Of a stretch of DNA of 64,000 nucleotides, positions 55,856 through 64,000 are shown piece by piece. Below the pieces are notes generated by a model. It made no database searches. It had not been told where the DNA came from and was given only the letters and a program-made list of their open reading frames with translations. Both the position numbers and the translations under genes were made by a program. Numbering within the stretch: position 1 is the first letter of the stretch; each line of letters starts with the position of its first letter. Where the stretch lies: the NCBI RefSeq assembly GCF_003850565.1, contig NZ_CP027706.1:3844001-3908000 (forward strand), given 5' to 3'. The DNA is from Pseudomonas sessilinigenes (GTDB lineage: Bacteria; Pseudomonadota; Gammaproteobacteria; Pseudomonadales; Pseudomonadaceae).

Positions 55856-55887
55856 TAATCTGCTTTTCGCAAGTCATGAGGTAGAAC

Positions 55888-56211
55888 ATGAGCGACGATG
55901 ATCTGGAAAACGACGACCTCGAAGTAGGTGACGAAGACGAAACCGAAGAAGGTCTGGAAGCGGCCGCCGACGATGTGGCGGAAGACGATGGCAGTGATGT
56001 TCCTGCTCCGACCGCCAAAGGCAAGTCCAAGGCGGCCGTCTCGGTAGACGAATTGCCGAGCGTCGAAGCCAAGAACAAGGAGCGCGATGCACTGGCGCGT
56101 GCCATGGAGGAGTTCCTGGCCCGTGGCGGTAAAGTGCAGGAAGTCGAGGCCAACGTGGTCGCCGATCCGCCCAAGAAGCCTGATAACAAGTACGGCAGCC
56201 GGCCTATCTGA
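55888..56211 (+). CDS. sutA: Transcriptional regulator SutA
   Basis: This 107-residue acidic protein has a disordered N-terminus (dominated by D and E), a short helix (KERDALARAMEEFLARGGKV) and a flexible tail ending DNKYGSRPI. SutA binds RNA polymerase and sustains ribosomal and maintenance gene expression in slow-growing P. aeruginosa. The sequence matches the family well at its conserved C-terminal half. A terminator follows 20 bp after the stop. Confidence 0.9.
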   Translation: MSDDDLENDDLEVGDEDETEEGLEAAADDVAEDDGSDVPAPTAKGKSKAAVSVDELPSVEAKNKERDALARAMEEFLARGGKVQEVEANVVADPPKKPDNKYGSRPI

Positions 56212-56231
56212 GCCTTGCTACTTGCTTGCTG

Positions 56232-56260
56232 AAAAAACCCGCCGTCGCTGCGGGTTTTTT
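56232..56260 (+). terminator. Terminator after sutA
   Basis: An 11-bp stem AAAAAACCCGC/GCGGGTTTTTT with a 7-nt loop and T6 tail. Confidence 0.92.
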
Positions 56261-56302
56261 CATGCCTGGGCAAACAGCTGCGGATCGGGCGCGATGCCAG
56301 TG

Positions 56303-57004
56303 TTACAGGGACTTCCAGCGCCCGAGCAAGGCTGGAAGCTCGGTCAGGCTGCGGATCTGCGCATCGGGTGCGCGTTCGGCCTCCCAGGCCTTGCCACCCG
56401 GGTTGAACCAGATGGCGCGCAAGCCGGCCTGCTGGGCCCCGGCAATGTCGTCGCCCGGGTGGTCGCCGATATGCACGGCGGTATCGGCAGTGGCGCCCCC
56501 GCGTTGCAGGGCCTCCTGAAATAGCCGGGCATCGGGCTTGGCAATGCCGATGTCCTCGGCGCACAGGGCGAACGTGAAGTAGTCCGCCAGGCCCAGGCGA
56601 CGCACGTCGGCGTTGCCGTTGGTGATCACTCCAAGGGCGAAGTGATTGGCCAGGGCCTCCAGGGTTGGCTGTACCTCAGGAAAGACATTCAGTTGATGCC
56701 GGGCGTGCAGGAATGCTTCGAAGCCTGCTTCGGCCAGCTGGCTGGCCTGGGCCTGGTCATACCCGGCTTCTTCCAGGGCATGGAACAGTACTCGAAGGCG
56801 CAGGGCGCTGATCCGGTGCTTGAGGCCGGGCTCACGTGCCAGTACTCGTTCACGAATGGCCCATAAGTGTTCCACCGGTACGCCACCCAGGTTCGGAGCG
56901 TGCTCTGCCAGCCATTGGCGCAAGGTGGCCTCGGCACTGACGATCACCGGGGCGGTATCCCACAAGGTGTCGTCGAGGTCGAAGGTGATCAGCTTGATGG
57001 TCAT
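56303..57004 (-). CDS. HAD-superfamily hydrolase
   Basis: This 233-residue HAD-IA phosphatase has motif I DLDDTLWDT, near residue 9, motif II ITNGN, near 118, and motif IV GDHPGDDIAG, near 185. The substrate is unknown; phosphoglycolate or a small phosphorylated metabolite is possible. Its start overlaps the xerC stop by 1 bp (TAATG), so it is coupled to xerC translation, as in P. aeruginosa. Confidence 0.87.
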   Translation of the reverse strand: MTIKLITFDLDDTLWDTAPVIVSAEATLRQWLAEHAPNLGGVPVEHLWAIRERVLAREPGLKHRISALRLRVLFHALEEAGYDQAQASQLAEAGFEAFLHARHQLNVFPEVQPTLEALANHFALGVITNGNADVRRLGLADYFTFALCAEDIGIAKPDARLFQEALQRGGATADTAVHIGDHPGDDIAGAQQAGLRAIWFNPGGKAWEAERAPDAQIRSLTELPALLGRWKSL

Positions 57005-57900
57005 TACTCACCGCCTTTATTGCGTTTGGCCCGTGGATGGGCGCTGTCGTAGACCGCTGCCAGGTGCTGGAAGTCCAGGTGGGTGTAGATCTGCGTGGTC
57101 TTGATATCCGAGTGCCCCAGCAGTTCCTGCACGGCGCGCAGGTCCTGGGAGGATTCCAGCAGGTGGCTGGCGAAGGAGTGGCGCAGCATGTGCGGGTGCA
57201 GGTTCTGGCCCAATTCGCGTTCGCCCGCTGCCTTGACTCGCAGTTGGATGGCGCGGGGGCCCAGGCGGCGGCCTTTCTGGCTGACGAAAAGGGCTGTGTC
57301 CGGTGGATTGCTCAAGGCCCGTAGCGGCAACCATAGTGCCAGGGCCTCGCGGGCTTTCCTGCCTACTGGCAGGACTCGGGTCTTGCTGCCCTTGCCCTGG
57401 ACCTGCACCAGGCCATCGGCCAGGTCCAGTTGTTCGAGATTCAGGCTGGTGAGTTCGGAGAGGCGCAGCCCGCAGGAGTAGAACAGCTCCAGGATGGCTT
57501 GGTCGCGGTGAGCCAGGAAGTCGTCTTCTACTGCGCCGTCGAGCAGTTGCAGGGTACGGTCGGTATCCAGGGTCTTGGGCAGTCGTCGTTCGCCTTTGGG
57601 CGGGGACAGGCCATTGGCCGGATCGTGATCGCATAGCCCTTCGCGGTTCAGGTAGTGATAGAGCCCGCGTACCGCGGACAGCAAGCGGGCCAGGCTGCGG
57701 GAGGATTGGCCCTGCTGGTGCAGGCGTACCACCAGGCTGCGCAGGCCCTGGATGTCCAGGTCGGTCCAGCTGTGCACCTGTTGCTTCTCGCAGAACCCCA
57801 GCACCTTGCCCAGGTCGCGCCGGTAGGCTTCCAGGGTATGGGGCGACACCTGGCGCTCACTGCGCAAGTGTGCGCAGTAGGCGTCCAGTTGTTGCTGCAT
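57004..57900 (-). CDS. xerC: Site-specific tyrosine recombinase XerC
   Basis: This 298-residue recombinase resolves chromosome dimers at dif with XerD. All catalytic residues are seen: Arg in CGLRLSEL, Lys in GKGSKTRV, His-x-x-Arg in HMLRHSF, His in [16 protein letters not shown] and Tyr in the same segment. It lies within the DUF484-xerC-HAD line that starts at dapF/lysA, the classical Pseudomonas order (sss). DUF484 is 2 bp upstream. Confidence 0.96.
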   Translation of the reverse strand: MQQQLDAYCAHLRSERQVSPHTLEAYRRDLGKVLGFCEKQQVHSWTDLDIQGLRSLVVRLHQQGQSSRSLARLLSAVRGLYHYLNREGLCDHDPANGLSPPKGERRLPKTLDTDRTLQLLDGAVEDDFLAHRDQAILELFYSCGLRLSELTSLNLEQLDLADGLVQVQGKGSKTRVLPVGRKAREALALWLPLRALSNPPDTALFVSQKGRRLGPRAIQLRVKAAGERELGQNLHPHMLRHSFASHLLESSQDLRAVQELLGHSDIKTTQIYTHLDFQHLAAVYDSAHPRAKRNKGGE

Positions 57901-57902
57901 GT

Positions 57903-58628
57903 TCAGCGTACCGAGCGCAGTGAGTGGGTGAAGCGCGGTAGCACGCGACCGGTGACTTCGGCGATGTAGTTGAGGAACAAGGTGCCCACCGAGCTCTTGT
58001 AGTGCTGCGGATCGCGGCTGGCGATGGCCAGCACGCCATGCATCCCCTGATGAGCCAGGGCAACCACGGCTGTGGAGCCGATCTGCTTGCGCTGTTCTTC
58101 TCCGAAGAGAAAATCCAGCTCATGTTCGCGCAGGGCGCCAGCGACGCTCTTGCCTTCGGCCAGCAGGCCCCCGATAGCCCCCTGGGCCTCGGCGGCGGAG
58201 ACCCAGCGGCCAACGGGCATGGGGCTGTCGCTGAACAGGATCAGGCTGACGAAGGGTACCTGGAACTCCTGGCGCAGGCTGTCCTCGACGCTCATCACCA
58301 CCTCTTCGAGGCTGCTGGCGTCCATCAGCGCAAGAATCAGGCGCCGAGTCTTGTCGAACAGGCGGTCATTGTCCCGGGCCACGTCCATCAGTTGCGACAG
58401 GCGATGGCGCATTTCGATATTGCGCTCGCGCAGGATCTTCATCTGCCGTTCCACCAGGGAAACGGTATCGCCGCGCTGGTGGGGGATGCGCAAGGCCGGG
58501 AGCAGTTCTTCGTGGGCGACGAAAAAGTCCGGATGAGCCTCCAGGTAGGCGGCAACGGCTGCCGCCTCCAGGCTCTGGACGGGAGATTCGTCGGGCGTTG
58601 TCGTGGGAACCTGTGGCTGATCGGTCAT
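57903..58628 (-). CDS. DUF484 (GAF-like) protein
   Basis: This 241-residue protein has an N-terminal alpha-helical region ([19 protein letters not shown]), a short coiled coil ([18 protein letters not shown]) and a GAF-like C-terminal domain. Such DUF484 proteins usually precede xerC in gammaproteobacteria. The ligand is unknown. It follows dapF by 13 bp and precedes xerC by 2 bp, indicating cotranscription. Confidence 0.85.
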   Translation of the reverse strand: MTDQPQVPTTTPDESPVQSLEAAAVAAYLEAHPDFFVAHEELLPALRIPHQRGDTVSLVERQMKILRERNIEMRHRLSQLMDVARDNDRLFDKTRRLILALMDASSLEEVVMSVEDSLRQEFQVPFVSLILFSDSPMPVGRWVSAAEAQGAIGGLLAEGKSVAGALREHELDFLFGEEQRKQIGSTAVVALAHQGMHGVLAIASRDPQHYKSSVGTLFLNYIAEVTGRVLPRFTHSLRSVR

Positions 58629-58641
58629 GGATTTCGCTCGC

Positions 58642-59472
58642 TCATAGACGCACCTGTCCTTCGTATACGCGTACTGCCGGGCCGGTCATCATCACCGGTT
58701 GGCCTGGGCCCGCCCATTCGATGGACAGGCGCCCGCCTGGCAGGTCGATCAATAGCGGCGAATCCATCCACCCCTGGCTGATCGCGGCCACTGCAGCGGC
58801 GCAGGCGCCGGTGCCGCAGGCCTGGGTTTCCCCGGCGCCACGTTCCCACACCCGCAACTGCGCGCGTTGACGGTCCAGTACCTGGAGAAAACCGACGTTG
58901 ACCCGGGCCGGGAAGCGCGGGTGATGTTCGATCTTCGGCCCCAGTTCATGGACCGGTGCACTGTTGATGTCATCCACCCGCAACACGGCGTGGGGATTAC
59001 CCATGGAAATGGCGGCCAACTCGACCTGGCGACCCTCGACGTCCAGCGTATAGCTGGTGGCCTGGGCTGGTGCTTGAAATGGGATATCCGCCGGTACCAG
59101 GCGCGGTGGTCCCATGTCGACGCTGATCTGGCCGTCGTTGCGCACATCGAGTTCGATGACGCCGCTCTTGGTTTCTACGCGGATCCGGCGCTTGGTGGTC
59201 AAGCGCTTGTCCAGCACGAAACGGGCAAAGCAGCGAGCGCCATTGCCGCATTGCTCCACTTCCGAACCGTCGGAATTGAAGATCCGGTAGCGAAAGTCCA
59301 CGTCCGGATTGGTCGGGGCCTCGACGATCAACAATTGATCGAAACCGATCCCGGTATTGCGATCCCCCCATTGCTTGGCGTGCTTGGGTTGAATATGCGC
59401 GTGCTGGCTGACCAGGTCGAGGACCATGAAGTCATTGCCCAGGCCGTGCATCTTGGTAAAACGCAGCAGCAT
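58642..59472 (-). CDS. dapF: Diaminopimelate epimerase
   Basis: This 276-residue enzyme converts LL- to meso-diaminopimelate for lysine and peptidoglycan. The two catalytic cysteines are in EQCGNGARC (about 75) and [11 protein letters not shown] (about 220), the invariant family motifs. It lies between lysA (4 bp upstream) and DUF484, consistent with a lptM-lysA-dapF-DUF484-xerC-HAD operon. Confidence 0.97.
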   Translation of the reverse strand: MLLRFTKMHGLGNDFMVLDLVSQHAHIQPKHAKQWGDRNTGIGFDQLLIVEAPTNPDVDFRYRIFNSDGSEVEQCGNGARCFARFVLDKRLTTKRRIRVETKSGVIELDVRNDGQISVDMGPPRLVPADIPFQAPAQATSYTLDVEGRQVELAAISMGNPHAVLRVDDINSAPVHELGPKIEHHPRFPARVNVGFLQVLDRQRAQLRVWERGAGETQACGTGACAAAVAAISQGWMDSPLLIDLPGGRLSIEWAGPGQPVMMTGPAVRVYEGQVRL

Positions 59473-59476
59473 GGTC

Positions 59477-60724
59477 TTACTCCGGCAACAGGCTTTCGCC
59501 AGCGAATAACTCGGCTAGCGTCTCGCGACGGCGCACTTGCACAGCCTGGTCACCATCGACCAGGACTTCGGCGGCGCGGCCGCGGGTGTTGTAGTTCGAA
59601 CTCATGACAAAACCATAGGCACCGGCTGAATGCACCGCCAGCAGGTCGCCCTCGGCCAGGGCCAGGGCGCGCTCCTTGGCGAGGAAATCGCCGGTTTCAC
59701 AGATTGGGCCGACGATGTCGTAGGTTCGGGGTTCGGTATCTCGTGGGCGCACGGCACTGACATCCATCCAGGCCTGGTACAGCGCCGGACGGATCAGGTC
59801 GTTCATGGCGCCGTCGACGATGGCGAAGTCCTTGTGTTCGGTGTGCTTGAGGTACTCGACCCGAGTCAGCAACACCCCGGCATTGGCGACGATGAAGCGT
59901 CCGGGCTCGAACACCAGGGCCAGGTCGCGCCCGGCCAGGCGCTCACGCACGGCCTTGATGTAGTCGGCTGCCAGGGGTGGTTCCTCGTCGCGATACCGCA
60001 CTCCCAGGCCTCCGCCCAGGTCAATGTGGCGCAAGTAGATGCCGCACTCGGCGAGGCGGTCTACCAGGTCCAGCAGGCGTTCGAGGGCATCGATGAAGGG
60101 CGCCAGGCTGGTCAGTTGCGAGCCGATGTGGCAATCGACACCGACGATTTCCAGGTTGGGCAGCTGGGCCGCGCGAACATACACATCCTCGGCGGCAGCA
60201 ATGGCAATGCCGAACTTGTTTTCCTTGAGCCCGGTGGAAATGTAGGGGTGAGTGCCTGCATCCACATCGGGATTGACCCGCAGGGATACCGGTGCACGTA
60301 CGCCCATCTGCGCTGCCACTTCCTGCAGGCGCTCCAGTTCTTCGGCAGATTCGACGTTGAAGCAATGGACGCCGACTTCCAGGGCGCGGCGCATGTCGTC
60401 GCGGGTCTTGCCAACGCCGGAGAAGACAATCTTGTCCGCTTGCCCGCCCGCGGCCAGCACCCGTTCCAGCTCACCTCGGGAGACGATGTCGAAACCGGCG
60501 CCCAGGCGCGCCAGGACATTGAGTACGCCAAGGTTGGAGTTGGCCTTCACCGCGAAGCAGACCAGGTGCGGCATGCCGGCCAACGCCTCGGCGTAGGCCA
60601 GGTACTGGGCCTCGATGTGCGCGCGGGAATAGACGTAGGTGGGCGTACCGAAACGATCGGCAATGGCGGACAGGGCTACGCCTTCCGCGAACAGCTCGCC
60701 GTCGCGGTAGTTGAAAGCGTCCAT
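59477..60724 (-). CDS. lysA: Diaminopimelate decarboxylase
   Basis: This 415-residue PLP enzyme performs the last step of lysine synthesis. The PLP lysine is in [13 protein letters not shown], near residue 60. The C-terminal active-site cysteine is in [11 protein letters not shown] and the PLP-phosphate loop is DIGGGLG-like ([12 protein letters not shown]). It follows lptM by 9 bp and is 4 bp from dapF. Confidence 0.97.
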   Translation of the reverse strand: MDAFNYRDGELFAEGVALSAIADRFGTPTYVYSRAHIEAQYLAYAEALAGMPHLVCFAVKANSNLGVLNVLARLGAGFDIVSRGELERVLAAGGQADKIVFSGVGKTRDDMRRALEVGVHCFNVESAEELERLQEVAAQMGVRAPVSLRVNPDVDAGTHPYISTGLKENKFGIAIAAAEDVYVRAAQLPNLEIVGVDCHIGSQLTSLAPFIDALERLLDLVDRLAECGIYLRHIDLGGGLGVRYRDEEPPLAADYIKAVRERLAGRDLALVFEPGRFIVANAGVLLTRVEYLKHTEHKDFAIVDGAMNDLIRPALYQAWMDVSAVRPRDTEPRTYDIVGPICETGDFLAKERALALAEGDLLAVHSAGAYGFVMSSNYNTRGRAAEVLVDGDQAVQVRRRETLAELFAGESLLPE

Positions 60725-60733
60725 GGCGAGCCC

Positions 60734-60889
60734 TTAGTAGGTGTCGAAAGTGTCGTGCTTGTGCGCCTTCGACTGTTCCTCGGGGGATTTGCTGTCATCT
60801 GGCAGGTACAACGGGCCTTTCTGGCCGCAGGCGGTCACGAGGCAGGCAACCGCGACAAGCGCAGCGAGGGCGGAGATCAGGCGCTTCAT
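60734..60889 (-). CDS. lptM: LptM-like small lipoprotein
   Basis: This 51-residue protein has a type II signal ending in LVTAC with the lipid cysteine at residue 21. The short mature part begins GQKGPLYLP, the LptM/LppL signature; LptM helps the outer-membrane LPS translocon LptD mature. The ATG at 60889 is used because it gives a proper signal. It lies first in the lysA-dapF line. The name lppL is used in P. aeruginosa. Confidence 0.9.
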   Translation of the reverse strand: MKRLISALAALVAVACLVTACGQKGPLYLPDDSKSPEEQSKAHKHDTFDTY

Positions 60890-61117
60890 GGCGAAATCCT
60901 TGAGAATGCGTAAATTGCGCCCGAGTATACCGGCCACCCGGCAGCTTGCCTATGCAAGGAAAATCCCGCCTGGCGGGCCTTTGCCGGTGACCGGCTGGCA
61001 GTGTTGGCGGATTGGTCGTGGCAGGTATCGGCCGCTCCGGTATTCTTTGCATTCACCGGGAAGCGCCCGTATCTTGCGGCGCTTGAGCGTGACTAGATAC
61101 TGACCGAGGTTCCTGCA

Positions 61118-61450
61118 ATGAGTTTGACCGAAGCCCGTTTCCACGACCTGGTGGATGCCACCCAGCAGGCGCTGGAGGATATTTTCGATGAGAGTGACCT
61201 GGACATCGACCTGGAAAGCTCGGCCGGGGTGCTCACCGTCAAGTTCGATAATGGCAGCCAGGTGATCTTCAGTCGCCAGGAGCCTCTGCGCCAGCTGTGG
61301 CTGGCTGCGCGTTCGGGCGGTTTCCACTTCGACTATGACGAGGAGAGCGAGCGCTGGATGTGCGACAAGAGCGAAGAACAACTGGGCGAGATGTTGGAGC
61401 GCATCGTGTTCGAACAGGCGGATATCAAGCTCGAGTTCGAAGGGCTTTGA
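61118..61450 (+). CDS. cyaY: Frataxin-like iron-sulfur protein CyaY
   Basis: This 110-residue frataxin homologue binds iron and modulates iron-sulfur cluster assembly. The acidic N-terminal helix (DLVDATQQALEDIFDES) and the sheet with IFSRQEPLRQLWLAARSGG are typical. It is divergent from lptM across 228 bp. The next gene begins 4 bp after its stop. Confidence 0.95.
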   Translation: MSLTEARFHDLVDATQQALEDIFDESDLDIDLESSAGVLTVKFDNGSQVIFSRQEPLRQLWLAARSGGFHFDYDEESERWMCDKSEEQLGEMLERIVFEQADIKLEFEGL

Positions 61451-61454
61451 TTTC

Positions 61455-61688
61455 GTGAGCCAGCCCAGTACGGTCCGCCCGCCCAAGCCGCTGTTCAGCA
61501 ATGTCAGTCCGGCGGTGCGCTCGCCCTGTATCAGCCTGTGTCGCCTCGACGAGGAGAAAATCTGCCGGGGCTGTTTCCGGCACGTGGAGGATATTCGCGA
61601 GTGGCGCTCGGCTGACGACGAACGCCGTCGAGTGATCTGCGACCAGGCGTTGCAGCGTAAACAGGCGGCGATACCAGGGGGGTTGTAG
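61455..61688 (+). CDS. DUF1289 cysteine-motif protein
   Basis: This 77-residue protein has a CX3CX8CX2C pattern (CISLCRLDEEKICRGC), a hallmark of DUF1289. It probably binds a metal. The frame has no ATG here; a GTG at 61455, 4 bp past cyaY with AAGGG upstream, is the likely start. It may be cotranscribed with cyaY. Function is unknown. Confidence 0.75.
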   Translation: MSQPSTVRPPKPLFSNVSPAVRSPCISLCRLDEEKICRGCFRHVEDIREWRSADDERRRVICDQALQRKQAAIPGGL

Positions 61689-61741
61689 TTCTGGTCCGCA
61701 CGGTTTGTTTATTCGGTTCGCTGTGATAGTGTCCGACTTCG

Positions 61742-61800
61742 CCTCGCTACCTTGAGGCTGGTGAGAACCCCGTCTTATTTGGCGGGGTTTTGCTTTTTTG
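61742..61800 (+). ncRNA. rnk leader attenuator
   Basis: The leader has a hairpin GCCTC/GAGGC (61742-61746 with 61755-61759), whose loop (ACC) can pair with GGT just downstream as a pseudoknot. A terminator stem AACCCCG/CGGGGTT (61767-61773 with 61784-61790) follows, with a T-rich tail to 61800. This matches the known Pseudomonas rnk leader, a putative transcription attenuator. An extended -10 (TGTGATAGT) lies just upstream near 61722-61732. Confidence 0.75.
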
Positions 61801-61829
61801 TGCAGAAAAAACAGGAGTCAGCCAGGATC

Positions 61830-62243
61830 ATGAGTACTGCACCATCCATCATCCTTACCCGCCTTGACGTGCAACGTCTGGAGCGCCTGATCGACAGTCT
61901 GGACGACTCGCTGCCAGGCGTCATTGCACTGCAAGCCGAGCTGGATCGTGCCGAAACACTGGTGGGCCACGATGAGGTCCCGGCCGGTGTCGTAACCATG
62001 AACTCGCGGGTGCACTGCCGTGAAGAAAGCAGCGGCAAGGACTACCACCTGACACTGGTCTATCCCCAGGATGCCAATGCCGACGAAGGCAAGATCTCCA
62101 TCCTAGCGCCGGTGGGCAGCGCCTTGCTGGGGCTGCAGGTAGGGCAGTACATCGACTGGCCGGCCCCGGGCGGAAAGACCCTGAAACTGACGTTGCTGGA
62201 AGTGGAATACCAGCCGGAAGCCGCAGGCGACTTCCACCTCTGA
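61830..62243 (+). CDS. rnk: Regulator of nucleoside diphosphate kinase Rnk
   Basis: This 137-residue GreA/GreB-C-like protein binds RNA polymerase and affects nucleotide and alginate metabolism. The C-terminal fold (VYPQDANADEGKISILAPVGSALLG) is a typical GreA-C domain, but the N-terminal coiled coil is short. The ATG at 61830 is preferred over the longer frame. It has its own leader attenuator and converges with cyaA 7 bp later. Confidence 0.93.
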   Translation: MSTAPSIILTRLDVQRLERLIDSLDDSLPGVIALQAELDRAETLVGHDEVPAGVVTMNSRVHCREESSGKDYHLTLVYPQDANADEGKISILAPVGSALLGLQVGQYIDWPAPGGKTLKLTLLEVEYQPEAAGDFHL

Positions 62244-62250
62244 TTCCTGT

Positions 62251-64000
62251 CTAGACCTGTTCGAGCGCGTCGTTCAAGGCACGCTCCAGGCTGGCCTTGT
62301 AACGCAGATACAGAATGCTCGAACCTTGCCCATCACCGAGCAGGCCGGACAGGTCCAGATCGGTGATGTAGCAGCGGTAACGCTCCGGTTCGCGGCGCTG
62401 CTCGACGATCTCCTGGACGACTGTGCTGAACAGTTGGTCGCCATATTCCAGCTCGGAAAACTCCCTTTGATTGCAGTACAGCGAGACTTGCACCTGACTC
62501 GGTGCCGCCTTGCCGACGATTGCCTGCACATCATAAAAAGCCTTGTCGACCGGAGTCAGTGGTGCCGGCCGGGCCTCTACCCGGCGTGCTCGGGCGGTGC
62601 CTGAGGGCAGTATCTGGAAGTAGAGTGTGTCTAAAGGTTTCTCGCTTGGAATGCTGTCCATGGGCAGCAGGGCCTCGCGCCGATAAAGGATCGACTGCAG
62701 GAAGCGCTGCAAGGGCACCAGAAGGCTCTGCTCGTCGTGGTAGGGCAGGGTCTGTTGCCACAGGGCATTGTGCTCGTCCAGGACATAGAGCTCGGCCTGG
62801 TCTTCGCTGATTCGGTAGAACACCTGGATGCAGTCCGGTTGGCCCATGGGCAGGATCAGTGCCAGGTCGTGATCCTCCAGGGCCATGGGGTCGAGGTGCA
62901 GGGGGCTGTAGCGGGCCTGTTCCTGTCCCAGGTAGTCCAGCAGCGCGGCGGGGGTTGCCAGGGCCCGGTGCCGAACCTGGCCGGGCACCAGTTCGAGCAC
63001 GTGATAGTGCTGCTGGACCTGGATCAGGTAGCGATAGTTGAGCTGGCTGAGCAGCAGGTTCTGTGCGGTCTCGAACAGCTCTTCCACCCGGCGGGCGATG
63101 AATTGCGCACGGTTGTGGCAGAAGCAGCGGACCCGCAGCCGTGGCTGGGGGCCGGCAGGCAGGTTATTCAGGTAGTCGCGCAGGCAATCGAGCAGGGCAT
63201 GCTCGCTGTCGTAGCGACCCACCATGACCTCGTTCCAACTATTGAGGGTGACCTGGTCCAGGGTCAGCACCAGGTTCTCGCGAACCCCTGCGTAGCTCAG
63301 GGAATCGGTTCGCTCGGTGGTCATGTGGATGTTCAGCTCACGATGGTGCTTGAGCGGATCGACCCCCACGTTCACCAGGACCAGCACTTCGCTGGGCACG
63401 CTGGCATGCAGCAGTTGATCTTCGCTGGCGGCATTGAGCGGGAGGGCGACGGTTTGCTGCAGGCTGCCCAGCAGGTTGAACAGCTCGAACTCGCTCAGGT
63501 CGCTGCTGCCGGGATGCAAGGCCAGGCGGGTACTGCTGTCGATCACTCCGTTGCGATGACACCAGGTGAGCAGTTCCAGCAGCTCGCGGCTGCGTTTGAT
63601 CGGGGCGAAGTGTTCCCATTCCAGGGCCGTCAGGTTGCCGTTGTACAGGCCCCAGTGCGTCTGGCCGGGTTCCCTGCGGTTGGGCGATTGCACCAGGGTC
63701 AGGGTATCTTCCGCCAGGTCCGGGGCGATGCCCGGGTTGATGAATTCGATTTTCCCCGCCTTGCGTTCGAAGGCTGCGTACAAACGCCGGCCCAGTACGT
63801 TGAGGTCGCGCTTGTTGATCAGGCTGGCAGCTTGCTCGGTGCGGGCGAACTGGGTCAGGAAGCGATAGCTGTAGTTGAGCTCGTTGACCAGGGCGCGGCG
63901 TTCGCTGCCGACCTGGCGCACTTTCCACTGGCTACGGCTGTCGAGCAGTGCCAGCTGGCGGTGGTCCCAGCCCCATTCGTCAGCCAGGCGCTCCAGCAGC
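62251..64000 (-). CDS. cyaA: Class I adenylate cyclase, 5' end beyond window
   Basis: The frame is open from the window edge (63999) to the stop at 62251, so about 582 C-terminal residues are visible. The whole protein should be about 950 residues. Visible segments, such as PLNAASEDQLLHASVPSEVLVLVNVGVDPL and LDLRQ-like C-terminal repeats, fit class I CyaA; the catalytic N-terminal part lies outside. It should make cAMP. It converges with rnk with 7 bp between stops. Confidence 0.9.
   Translation of the reverse strand, partial: LLERLADEWGWDHRQLALLDSRSQWKVRQVGSERRALVNELNYSYRFLTQFARTEQAASLINKRDLNVLGRRLYAAFERKAGKIEFINPGIAPDLAEDTLTLVQSPNRREPGQTHWGLYNGNLTALEWEHFAPIKRSRELLELLTWCHRNGVIDSSTRLALHPGSSDLSEFELFNLLGSLQQTVALPLNAASEDQLLHASVPSEVLVLVNVGVDPLKHHRELNIHMTTERTDSLSYAGVRENLVLTLDQVTLNSWNEVMVGRYDSEHALLDCLRDYLNNLPAGPQPRLRVRCFCHNRAQFIARRVEELFETAQNLLLSQLNYRYLIQVQQHYHVLELVPGQVRHRALATPAALLDYLGQEQARYSPLHLDPMALEDHDLALILPMGQPDCIQVFYRISEDQAELYVLDEHNALWQQTLPYHDEQSLLVPLQRFLQSILYRREALLPMDSIPSEKPLDTLYFQILPSGTARARRVEARPAPLTPVDKAFYDVQAIVGKAAPSQVQVSLYCNQREFSELEYGDQLFSTVVQEIVEQRREPERYRCYITDLDLSGLLGDGQGSSILYLRYKASLERALNDALEQV

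Overview
The window is a stretch of a Pseudomonas chromosome. The gene order (oxyR-recG, spoT-rpoZ-gmk, yicC/rph/crc/pyrE, coaBC-dut-algC-argB, rpmB-rpmG, dadR/dadA/dadX, xpt-rep, glnK-amtB, sutA, xerC-dapF-lysA, cyaY, rnk, cyaA) is the one I know from this genus. The exbB-exbD-tonB operon beside oxyR fits the P. putida / P. fluorescens side better than P. aeruginosa. The sequence is GC-rich with strong third-position GC, so most long ORFs opposite real genes are shadows. I see no rRNA, tRNA, CRISPR array, IS element, prophage or plasmid-type gene. The species is not determined.

Layout. 1-6.4 kb (minus strand): the 5' part of a YbaK-HDOD gene, recG, oxyR, then tonB-exbD-exbB. 6.6-12.9 kb: an SDR enzyme, an unknown lipoprotein, ridA-spoT, rpoZ, gmk and yicC. 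13.1-20.2 kb: rph and a DUF4870 gene, crc divergent from pyrE, and the coaBC-dut-algC-argB gene line. 20.3-24 kb: radC, an orphan peptide-binding protein, rpmB-rpmG behind a strong promoter and a foldable leader, and a cupin. 24.2-36.5 kb is a catabolic neighbourhood: a kauB/pauC aldehyde dehydrogenase, an MFS permease, a phospholipase-D lipoprotein, a MocR-type regulator divergent from a DUF1127 gene, a gamma-glutamylpolyamine oxidase-like flavoenzyme, a YkgJ protein, dadR, dadA-ridA2-dadX and a pauR-like regulator. 36.6-46.2 kb: cytochrome c5, a CoA-transferase-like protein, xpt, rep, a GGDEF-EAL protein behind a Fur box, a MATE pump and a LysR regulator. 46.4-51.1 kb is the most accessory-looking block: a chemoreceptor, a secreted PI-PLC-like protein, and an ABC transmembrane half without ATPase facing a TetR regulator across twin palindromes. 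51.1-64 kb returns to core genes: comM, ubiK, glnK-amtB, yjbQ, sutA, HAD-xerC-DUF484-dapF-lysA-lptM, cyaY, DUF1289, rnk with its leader attenuator, and the 3' part of cyaA.

Working together. Several genes form functional sets: iron uptake energy (ExbBD-TonB) and peroxide sensing (OxyR); stringent response and RNA polymerase (SpoT, RpoZ, SutA); catabolite repression (Crc) and amino-acid or polyamine use (Dad and Pau genes); nitrogen sensing (GlnK-AmtB behind a sigma-54 type promoter with paired NtrC-like sites).

The best leads for something not already explained are regulatory: a nested RNA fold in the rpmB leader, CTGTAT/ATACAG elements phased at exactly 30 bp between a MocR regulator and a DUF1127 gene, a strong Fur box in front of the GGDEF-EAL gene, and the twin 18-bp palindromes controlling a TetR / ATPase-less ABC pair. 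I did not find a clearly new multi-gene system.
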